Assembly (NCBI GenBank): GCA_905221605.1
Contig: CAJNDS010001090.1
Location: 234,501 to 298,500 of the forward strand
Length of the DNA stretch: 64,000 nucleotides
Source of the DNA: Symbiodinium natans
Taxonomy: Eukaryota > Sar > Dinophyceae > Suessiales > Symbiodiniaceae
Reading direction: 5' to 3'
Part shown: positions 42,501-49,008 of the stretch, piece after piece
How the letters are laid out: every line of letters starts with the position of its first letter
Numbering within the stretch: the stretch's first letter is position 1
Made by a program: the position numbers and the translations under genes
Notes under the pieces: generated by a model
Database searches by the model: none
Told to the model about the DNA's origin: nothing
The model's input: only the letters and a program-made list of their open reading frames with translations

Positions 42501-44405
42501 GCGGATGCTACTGAGCAGCCAAGTCGCCAAGCTACACCTCACAATGGGGCACAGGGCGTTCATGCTCCGAATGGCTGCCTCCAGTTCGTTCAGGGAGTCG
42601 ATGCTCACGGCATCCACCTGGTGGTTTGCGATTTATTAGGGGGGGTACCTTATTGGGGTCCTCATTATAAGGGGATCCTACTATCTGGGGATGTATATTA
42701 GCGGTCCCGTAGCATCGTAGACCCCCACCTTGTTCAAGAGAATCTTATCTGCAAAAGCCACTTGCTGCACCGACTCATTCACGGCACCGTCCGAGCGTTT
42801 TCGGCCCAGCTGTTGCATGAAGTGGCAGGCATCCACCAAGGTCAGAATGCCTTACGATTCATCAGGGAGTTCATACCGCCCCTTGAGGGGCATTATCGGA
42901 CACCTATCCCCGAAATTTCCCCCCCCCCCTCTCCAAAAGAATATCCTACTCAGAAACCGGTGTAAGATGCAGTCCACGCGGGTGCGCTCGCGCAGGTCCG
43001 GGTCCATGTAGAAGGTCTTGCAGACGGGTCCGGGATCCGCCAGACCGGTCGTTTCGATCAGGATGCCGTCCAAAACCCTCCCCGGAACATCGGTACCCTT
43101 GGCCTTATCTGAACTTGGAACCCTAGCGAAGGTTGTGTCTTTTTGGCTGTTTCTTTGGAATTCTAGTGCCCCGAAAATTAAAAGTTATTCTCAAGCATCC
43201 TCATAAACCCTAATTAAAAGTGATTCCCAAGTGTCCCTAAGTGGCTGCCTGGACATTTGCGGCCTGGGTGTCGGCTTTGAGCAGAATCTGCTTCACGGCT
43301 TCCACCAGGTCGCTGCGGACGGTGCAGCACAAGCAGCCGTTGTCTAAGAGCACCACCTGGGGTTTAGGGGTTTAGGGGTTTAGGGGTTTAGGGGTTTAGG
43401 GGTTTAGGGGTTTAGGGGTTTAGGGGTTTAGGGTTTAGGGTTTAGGGTTGAGGGCCACCTGCTCGGTCGTGCGCGTGGAGCTGGCGCCATCATACAGCAG
43501 CTGGTTGTCGATTCCGATCTGGCCGACCTCGTTCTCGATGACGGCGTACTTGTAGCCGTGCCGCGCCTTCCAGGAGGGGAGGAGGGTTTAGGGTTTAGGG
43601 TTTAGGGGTTAGGGGTTAGGGGTTAGGGGTTAGGGGTTAGGGGTTTGGGGTTTGGGGTTTGGGGTTTGGGATTTGGGGTTTGGGGTCCCGCACTTACCAC
43701 ATGCAGGGGAAGGGTGGCCAAAATTCCGGTCTGTTGGCGTTAAAGTCACGCTTTGATTTGGGCGATTGCCCCTCTACTGTACCCCTACACCTAAGTGACA
43801 AGTCCTCAAGGGTTTAGGGTTAGGGTTTAGGGTTTAGGGTTTAGGGTTTAGGGTTTAGGGTTTAGGGTTTAGGGTTTAGGGTTTAGGGTTTAAGGTTTAG
43901 GGTTCTGGTGACCAACTTATTCGGCCCCCGGAACTAGGCTGCCCGGCCTACTCCTGATCCCAGTAAGGGAAACATGAAATACACGAGGGCCTACCTACTA
44001 CGAAGTCTTCTACGCCCTAAACCCTAAACCCGATTACTACTAGGGAAGTCAAGGGGCATTACAAGAGCCCCTTATTGCCTACCTTACCGACTACTAAGTC
44101 CCAAAGCCCTAAACCTACTACTAGGGCAGTAGAGGGCATTGCCCCTAAACCCTAAACCCTAAACCCTTTCTGCCCTTCTTTTGTTTGGCTGCAGGCCTTC
44201 AAGACGAAGTTCAGCAGCGTGGTCTTCCCGGCACCCAGAAAGCCCGTGAGTATCGTCACCTTACCAGTGCGTGACTTAGGGTTTAGGGACTGGGGGAGTC
44301 AATGTTTAGGGTTTAGGGTTTCGGGCTAGGGCTACTTTGCAGGAGTAAAAGATTTCTTGCCACCCCTCAACCCTAAACCCTAAACCCTTAAACCCTTCCC
44401 CCCCT

Positions 44406-44437
<32 letters not shown>

Positions 44438-45880
44438 TCCGCGCGGAGTCACGGGAACCCTGAGGCGCTGTTCGGCCTGGCGCTCCGCAGCCTCCAGAAC
44501 CTCCCGACGTGGTTTTTTGTAGGGCTTAGAACAAACGTAGGGTTGAGGGTTTACGTAGGGTTTAGGGTTTAGGGTTTAGGGTTTAGGGTTTAGGGTTTAG
44601 GGTTTAGGGTTTAGGGTTTAGGGGTGTAGATTGAGACTATGCTTAGGGAGGGGTTTCGGGCTTTAGCTATCCCGTGGGTGCGTGTGGACCCTTTGAGAAA
44701 CCTGAAGGACTCAAAAAGCAGGGCTAATTTCTCTGCTTACCCTTGGGGTTTGTTCAGGGTAGTGATGGGATCCCCCCCCCAAATGCCCCTGTACAACTAC
44801 GCTTAATCCCTGAACCCGCAATGGACCCAAAACTCTAAAACCCTAAGCCCTTAACCCCTGAATCATAACTCCCCTGAACGCTTGAGCCTAACCCCTACCA
44901 AGGTAGCCAAACCCTAAACCCTAAACCCTAAACCCCAAACCCTAAACCCTAAACCCTAAACCCCTTCCCCCCCGTCAGATCCCCAAAGGGCCTCCATGGC
45001 GGCCCGGGCCCGGCGCAGCGCCGGGCCGAGCTCCGGCTCCTGGGCTCCGAGGTCGGCGCTGGCGCGGAGGTCGCGCAAGGCGCGGCCTTCTTTGAGGAAG
45101 GGCTTGTGGGGGGAGGAGGGGGTTTAGGGTTTAGGGTTTAGGGTTTAGGGTTTAGGGTTTAGGGTTTAGGGTTTAGGGTTTAGGGTTTAGGGTTTAGGGT
45201 TTAGGGTTTGGGGGGATTAGGGTCTCCTAAAAGTTTACTTTTCGGATCCTTATTGTAGCTTGTACGAAAACCGAAAAAGTTCAAGTCCCAAGAGCCAGCC
45301 AGAAGAAAGCCAAGTTTTCACGAAGGGCGTATGGGGGCGGCGGGGGGGGGGGGGGGGGGGAGTTAGGCTTAGGGCTTTAGGGTTGGTTTAGGGTTTAGGG
45401 TCTAGGGGGTTGAGGGTTTAGGGTTTGGTTTAGGGGCTTCAGAGGGTTTAAGGGATTTGGGAACCTTGGGGGGGTTTAGGAACTAAAGGAGCTTTGAGGG
45501 GCTTCAGGGCTTGTAGGGCTTGCGGGCTTAGGGCTTAGTTCGGGCTTCAGAGGATTTTGTGGGGTTTGGGCACTTATGGCTTGTAGGGGTTGTACGAAGG
45601 GGGTTGGGAGAACAGCTGTGGAAGGGAACTCTACACCCAAAACCCCAAGAAAAAGTGTCTTGGAGGGTTTAGGGATAAGGGTTCCCCAAACCCGAAACCC
45701 TAAACTCTAAACCCTAAACCCAAACCCGAAACCCAAAACCCTAAACTCTAAACCCTAAACCCCAAACCCGAAACCCCAAAACCCCAAACCCCAAACCCCA
45801 AACCCCAAAACGAGGCCTGGTTGGTCCAGGGCCAGGAAGACCAGGCCCCTCTCGAGAAGGATGGCAGCAAAAAGGGCGAC
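39439..45880 (-). CDS. ZNG1: CobW/ZNG1-like GTPase metallochaperone (gene span)
   Basis: GTP-dependent metal chaperone of the CobW/COG0523 family; eukaryotic ZNG1 (CBWD) delivers zinc to methionine aminopeptidase in the cytosol. Seen across the exons: Walker A GFLGAGKTTLL, switch motif AVIENEVGQIGID, metal-binding NGCLCCTVR, DGILIETTGLADP, VDACH, NKVD (NKxD, split by an intron), then the C-terminal domain with RHDTGV, DLYRYKGVVCV, QGVHDM and VFIGRNL. Phases agree at all joins from 45880 to 42252. Three exons ahead of the P-loop add a helical, TPR-like N-terminal part that ordinary ZNG1 proteins lack. Exons (high to low): 45880-45817, 45086-44992, 44500-44453, 44259-44197, 43566-43459, 43356-43249, 43103-42971, 42850-42729, 42617-42543, 42252-about 42196, about 41731-41651, about 40879-40838, about 40500-40361, 39840-39766, 39549-39439. 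The family call is very sure; the start codon and the joins around 42.2-40.4 kb are not fixed. Confidence 0.9.
39766..39840 (-). CDS. ZNG1: ZNG1 exon: QGVHDM
   Basis: 25 codons: LKQAVLQGVHDMCEFEP then RGDWPDGK, the CobW_C core strand and the following Trp-Asp-Gly turn. Acceptor GGAGAG|CTCAAG; donor GGGAAG|GAGCCA would be GA. Confidence 0.8.
40361..40500 (-). CDS. ZNG1: ZNG1 exon: DLYRYKG
   Basis: SLEGIALKGAPLVIQRFVE, then ALKNEHAVDLYRYKGVVCV: helix and first strands of the CobW C-terminal domain. Donor GTGAAG|GAGGGT (GA type). The exact acceptor among several AGs is uncertain. Confidence 0.85.
40741..40823. mobile_element. Family C remnant in a ZNG1 intron
   Basis: One terminus, GCAAATAGTAG, lies next to the CobW_C exon; the other end is not clear. 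Confidence 0.35.
40838..40879 (-). CDS. ZNG1: ZNG1 exon: RHDTGV
   Basis: LRASRHDTGVGSCS, the His-Asp entry to the CobW C-terminal domain. Acceptor GCCCAG|GCTGCG; the donor is uncertain. Confidence 0.65.
41651..41731 (-). CDS. ZNG1: ZNG1 linker exon, candidate
   Basis: EDPEGGDWQLSQPVATQN, then SAKRAKTGGLLLG: a low-conservation linker between the GTPase and C-terminal domains, with a small basic patch. The joins on both sides are not phase-proven. Confidence 0.45.
41752..41850. repeat. TTTAGGG array in a ZNG1 intron
   Basis: About 12 units directly following the linker exon on the plus strand. Confidence 0.95.
42196..42252 (-). CDS. ZNG1: ZNG1 exon: LDELL
   Basis: AKKPGELPLDELLTAESF then SLDRIL, equivalent to the VDLDxLL...FDLDR segment after the GTPase domain. 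The acceptor is TTTAG|GCA, formed by a telomere unit. The donor is not resolved. Confidence 0.8.
42543..42617 (-). CDS. ZNG1: ZNG1 exon after NKxD
   Basis: Exactly 25 codons: VDAVSIDSLNELEAAIRS then MNALCPI. Begins with V-D of NKVD. Acceptor ACCAG|GTGGAT, donor CCCATT|GTGAGG (GT, unusual T before it). Confidence 0.85.
42618..42728 (-). mobile_element. ZNG1 intron 5 = family H element (H3)
   Basis: The 111-nt intron GTGGGGG...CACCAG consists of a family H copy: TCTACGA start, then CAGATAGTAGGATCCCCTTA and CCCCAATAAGGTACCCCC. AGGTGG flanks both splice junctions. It lies between the K and V codons of NKVD. Confidence 0.75.
42729..42850 (-). CDS. ZNG1: ZNG1 exon: VDACH ... NK
   Basis: ILTLVDACHFMQQLGRK then NESVQQVAFADKILLNK. 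Acceptor GTAAG|GCATTC, GT donor AACAAG|GTGGGG. Confidence 0.9.
42851..42970 (-). mobile_element. ZNG1 intron 4, introner-like
   Basis: The 120-nt intron runs from GCATCTTACACC to ATCGTAAG. CTTAC/GTAAG ends are inverted and GCAT is repeated directly on each side, so donor GC comes from the duplicated target and acceptor AG from the element. Confidence 0.55.
42971..43103 (-). CDS. ZNG1: ZNG1 exon: ETTGLADP
   Basis: AKGTDVPGRVLDGILIE then TTGLADPGPVCKTFYMD: the Walker B and GLADP region. Acceptor GATAAG|GCCAAG, GC donor GGACT|GCATC, phase 1 out. Confidence 0.9.
43104..43248 (-). mobile_element. ZNG1 intron 3, imperfect inverted ends
   Basis: The left end CTTAGGGACACTTGGGAA and the right end read in reverse, CTTATCTGAACTTGGAAC, are imperfect inverted repeats. 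GC donor; AG|GC occurs at both junctions. Confidence 0.4.
43249..43356 (-). CDS. ZNG1: ZNG1 exon: CxCC
   Basis: Exactly 36 codons: VVLLDNGCLCCTVRSDLV then EAVKQILLKADTQAANVQ. GCLCC is the family's metal-binding CxCC. Acceptor CCCCAG|GTGGTG, GC donor GTCCAG|GCAGCC. Confidence 0.95.
43357..43458 (-). repeat. ZNG1 intron 2, built of CCCTAAA repeats
   Basis: The whole 102-nt intron is GTGGCCCTCAA followed by CCCTAAA, then CCCCTAAA units up to CCCCAG. CAGGTGG spans both splice junctions as a direct repeat. Confidence 0.85.
43459..43566 (-). CDS. ZNG1: ZNG1 exon: ENEVGQIGID
   Basis: Exactly 36 codons: ARHGYKYAVIENEVGQIG then IDNQLLYDGASSTRTTEQ. Acceptor TGGAAG|GCGCGG, GT donor GAGCAG|GTGGCC. Confidence 0.95.
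43567..44196 (-). repeat. ZNG1 intron 1 with facing telomeric arrays
   Basis: In sense orientation: GC donor, short unique stretch, TTTAGGG, unique centre, a second CCCTAAA array (43806-43893) and a variant run CCCCAAA/CCCCTAAC/CCCTAAA up to the acceptor. The ends are complementary. Confidence 0.8.
44197..44259 (-). CDS. ZNG1: ZNG1 exon: Walker A
   Basis: Exactly 21 codons: VTILTGFLGAGKTTLLNF then VLK. Acceptor GGTAAG|GTGACG; GC donor TTGAAG|GCCTGC. The splice gives LLNFVLKARHGYKYAV, which aligns without gaps to the family. Confidence 0.95.
44402..44436. repeat. Poly-C tract
   Basis: A run of about 30 C at an intron end next to an exon. Confidence 0.95.
44453..44500 (-). CDS. ZNG1: Exon joining helical part to CobW domain
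   Basis: Exactly 16 codons, VLEAAERQAEQRLRVP. RVP|VTILTGF restores the usual xVPVTxLTGF start of the CobW domain, which supports the join. GT donor GTTCCC|GTGACT; GTGAC is repeated at the acceptor. Confidence 0.8.
44551..44625. repeat. TTTAGGG array
   Basis: About 10 perfect units in a ZNG1 intron. Confidence 0.95.
44992..45086 (-). CDS. ZNG1: N-terminal helical exon of ZNG1 gene
   Basis: RALRDLRASADLGAQEPE, then LGPALRRARAAME; GC donor ATGGAG|GCCCTT, acceptor AAAGAAG|GCCGCG. Phase fits both neighbours. With the flanking exons it reads like TPR helices. Confidence 0.65.
45118..45210. repeat. TTTAGGG array
   Basis: About 13 perfect units directly after the exon on the plus strand. Confidence 0.97.
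45215..45810. other. Intron: G-run, degenerate TTTAGGG, CCCCAAA/CCCGAAA array
   Basis: Poly-G (45342-45360), degenerate TTTAGGG (45363-45470) and a CCCTAAA/CCCCAAA array (45685-45810) facing it across a unique centre. Confidence 0.6.
45817..45880 (-). CDS. ZNG1: N-terminal exon of ZNG1 gene, TPR-like
   Basis: VALFAAILLERGLVFLALDQ then P; acceptor CCTAAG|GTCGCC, GC donor CCAG|GCCTCG, phase 1. Joined onward it reads LVFLALDQPGRALRDLRAS, with the A...LG..A.....A spacing of a TPR unit. Confidence 0.55.
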
Positions 45881-46023
45881 CTTAGGGTTTAGGGTTTAGG
45901 GTTTAGGGTTTAGGGTTAAGAGCTACCCAACTCTTAGGATAGTTACAAACAGCGCTCCGTTGGTTTAGGGTTCAGGGTTTCGGGTTTAGGGTTTAAGGAT
46001 ATTAGGGTCTAGAGTTTAGGGTA

Positions 46024-46112
46024 GTTACATGGTCCCTTCCTCTGAAGCCCGAGGGCCCAGACTTCAGAACCCCTTAAAGAAGGTAAGGGAACAGATCAAG
46101 GGACCATGTAAC
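46024..46112. mobile_element. Short TIR element (family J)
   Basis: Perfect 15-bp inverted termini GTTACATGGTCCCTT and AAGGGACCATGTAAC, 89 bp in all. One full copy; GGGACCATATG near 21.8 kb may be related. Confidence 0.7.
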
Positions 46113-46694
46113 CCTTAGACCGCTGACACCCCCTAAGTAGTGTTTTTTGGGGGGGTTTCGGATTGGGGGGTTTGGGCCTCGTGGTTTAGCGTGTAGGGTT
46201 TAGGGCTTCGTAGGTTCGCATTGAGGGCCTCGTCTTGAAGGAGTAATCCTTCAAACCAGTGTAGGGATTTGGAGCTTATAAGGGCTGGAACTCAGGGTCT
46301 ACAAGCCTTGGCGTTTAGTGTCCATTAGAGGGTCATCCTCAAGGTAGTGTTGCAGGGGCGCCGAAAGCGATTTTGGGGAAAGTTCACTTCGGCGGTTCAC
46401 GTGTGGGACTGGGGCTTTGGGTTTAGGGTTCAGGGTTCAGGGTTTGGGGTTTAGGGTTTCGGGTTTAGGGTTCAGGGTGGGTCCTAACTGGTTGAAGCCT
46501 TTCGGGAGTACGTATAGCGCTCCTTTCACCTACCTCATGAACCTCGGGAGCAGATGCAGGTTCATGAGTAAGGAGCTGTTTTGGGGTAAACCAGCCCTAA
46601 ACCCTAAACCCTAAACCCTAAACCCTCCCTGCCCTCCCGCACGTGATCTGCGGCAATAAGGGAAAGGGTGACAAAAACAACATGACATAAGCCT

Positions 46695-46816
46695 CTTGGT
46701 AGCCCAGAAACCATTCTACTAAGGGCAACTATACACTTGTGGGGGGTTGGGTACTTTTTTATAAGGGAACCTAGAACCTAATCAAGGGGGCAAAAGGGTA
46801 CCACTGGGCTGCCAAG
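46695..46816. mobile_element. Family A TIR element (copy A7)
   Basis: CTTGGTAGCCCAGAAACCAT and CTGGGCTGCCAAG termini, flanked by GCCT on both sides (46691-46694 and 46817-46820). No telomeric insert. Confidence 0.8.
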
Positions 46817-47106
46817 GCCTCTATACGGACTTCTTTCTTCCCTAAGCCCCAGCAGGCTTAGGGTCTAGGGTCTAGGGTTGTAGCCCCATTATGCTTATGA
46901 CCCCCTATTCCGTATATGAACTCTGGACACCAGAAACCCAAAAACTCCAGACCCCTCAAGCCCTAAAACCCGGACCCGAACCCCCTAAGCCCCTACAACC
47001 CAAAACCCCAAACCTTAAACCCTGAACCCCAAACCCCTAAACCCTAAACCCTAAACCCTAAGCCCTAAACCCTAAACCTCGGGCTCTTCTGAGGCACATC
47101 TGCTTC

Positions 47107-47161
47107 CTCCGCACCAGCAGTGCGCAGGGCAAGGCCGAATCCGGCCGGGTCGGTGTAGAAC
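47107..47161 (-). CDS. Possible further N-terminal exon
   Basis: FYTDPAGFGLALRTAGAE after ACCCAG|GTTCTA, with a GA donor GCGGAG|GAAGCA; it would join in phase to the 45.8 kb exon. The plus strand is open too (HICFLRTSSAQGKAES), so the strand is not certain. Confidence 0.35.
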
Positions 47162-47214
47162 CTGGGTGGCTTTGAGGGGTTTAGGGTTTAGGGTTTAGGG
47201 TTTTTAGTTTTTAG

Positions 47215-47600
47215 GCTTCAGGGTGGATTTGGGGGGGGGGGGGGGGGGGGGGGTTAGGGTTTTTAGTTTTTCGGGTTTAGGGTGGGTTTGGGGGCGTTTA
47301 GTGTTTAGGGTTTAGGTTTAGGGGGCGCTCTAGGAAGGCTGTCTACAGGGGAGTTTGAGGTCTACTTTAGGGTTTGGGGTTTGTCTTCGCGAGGCCTGCA
47401 AGCTGGCAGGGATCAGAAAGTCTGGGGGGAAGGAAAGGGTCCAGGGAAGTCCAGGGGTTTAGGTACGGGTTTAGGGGGGGGGGGGGGGGGGGGGGGGGTT
47501 GATCCCTAAACCCTAAACCCTAGACCCTAGACCCTAAACCCTAAACCCGCAACCCTGGTTTAGGACTTTAGGCTTTAGGGTTTTGGGGTTTAGGTTTTAA
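47215..47600. other. Intron with two poly-G runs
   Basis: G-runs at 47230-47253 and 47476-47498, degenerate TTTAGGG between them and a CCCTAAA array (47507-47550). Confidence 0.6.
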
Positions 47601-47609
47601 GGGGGAATC

Positions 47610-47680
47610 AGCCCAAGGCACTTGCTGGTGTCGATGCCGAGCTGGAGGACGCAGGGCTTCTCCTTGGCTTCCAACCCGGA
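47610..47680. other. Coding island, strand uncertain
   Basis: The minus strand reads KEKPCVLQLGIDTSKCLG, the plus strand PKALAGVDAELEDAGLLL. Flanked by telomeric arrays like true exons. Confidence 0.3.
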
Positions 47681-48129
47681 TGTGGGCTGTAGGGTTTAGG
47701 GTTTAGGGTTAAGGGTTTAGGGTTTTAGGGTTTAGGGTTTAGCGTTTATGGGACAAAGGGTTTAGGGGTTATGGGGGTTACCGGGATCTTTGTATCCGAG
47801 AACCCCCGTTAACACACTCCAACTCCGTTCCCTCAAAGGTGCGCACCCTGGATAGATAGGTGGCTGTCTTGCAACAGGGACACCGAAAGGGGCCATAACT
47901 TAGACAACTGAACATGGAGCCTTCGTGCCGCTTCCCAAGAAGAAAATGAAAGAACAAAATAATCAGGAGGGGGGGGGGGGGGGGGCCTAAGCGCACTGGC
48001 AGTAAAGGAAACCAACAGCAAAGACCCGAACGCAACACCCCACCGTGCAGGGGGGGCCTCTGTAGTCTAAAGTACCCTCAAACGGACCATACTTTAGAGA
48101 ACTGACCCTAAAACCCTAGACCCTAACAC

Positions 48130-48840
48130 CCTAAAACCCCCCCTTGTAAAAAAAACCCTTGTAAACCCCTTATGAACACCTTATAAACCCTCATAAGCCC
48201 CCTATAAACCCCTTATAGCCCCTTATAAGCCCCCTGCAAACCCGAAACCGAGTCTCACTGTACTGAAGCGCCTCATCACCAGCCCCTTGTAAACCCCTTA
48301 TAGGCCCCTTATCATCAGTCCCTATAAATCCTAAAACCGAGTCTCGCTGAAGCGCCTCATCCCTTATAAGCCCCCTATAAACCCCCTAAACCCTTTATGA
48401 ACCCCCTATAAGCCCCCCCAAAAAACCCTAAAACCCTACAAACCCCATTAACAAAACACACAAGAAACCCTAGAAGCCCCTTATAAGCCCCATACACTCC
48501 CCCCCTACGAACCCCAAAGCCGCGTCTCGCTGAAGCGCCTCATCTCCAGCATCTACAAACGCCGTGTAAGCCCCCCTATAAACCCTAAAACCCAAACAAA
48601 AAACCCTAAAACCCTAATACCCTAAAACCCTAATTAATTGAAACCCTAAAACCAAAAAACAAACCTAAAACCCTAAAACCCTAATTAATTGAAACCTTAA
48701 TGAAAACCCTAAAGCCCTAAAACCCTGCAGACCGAGTCTCGCTGAAGCGCCTCATCTCCAGCATCTATAAACCCCGTAGAAGGCCCCTGATAAACCCTAT
48801 AAACCCTTATACTGAGCCCCCTATAAGCCCTCCCAACAAA
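48130..48840. repeat. Intron with CCCCTTATAA units and exon-end copies
   Basis: CCCCTTATAAG / CCCCTATAAAC units are mixed with four copies (near 48249, 48335, 48513 and 48732) of the motif GTCTCGCTGAAGCGCCTCAT, which is the 3' end and donor of the exon just below (sense ATGAGGCGCTTCAGYGAGAC). Confidence 0.8.
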
Positions 48841-48905
48841 CCCTAAACCCTAAACCCTAAACCCTAAACCCTAAACCCTAAACCCTAAACCCTAAACCCT
48901 AAAGC
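48838..48905. repeat. CCCTAAA array
   Basis: About nine perfect units directly before an exon on the plus strand. Confidence 0.97.
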
Positions 48906-48915
48906 CGGGTCTCAC

Positions 48916-49008
48916 TGAAGCGCCTCATCTCCAGCATCAGGGCCTTCATGGCATCCAGGGGACGGCCCTGCTCCCGCTCTCGCTGCACATCCGATCGCCA
49001 GGCCATGG
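48916..49008 (-). CDS. Helical exon
   Basis: AWRSDVQREREQGRPLD, then AMKALMLEMRRF; GT donor CTTCA|GTGAGA; acceptor TTGGAG|CCATGG is a guess. Its 3' end is copied several times in the following intron. Confidence 0.6.

Noticed and set aside
42762-43206. Plus-strand frames opposite the ZNG1 exons
   Set aside because: They are shadows of the minus-strand CobW exons and of introns.
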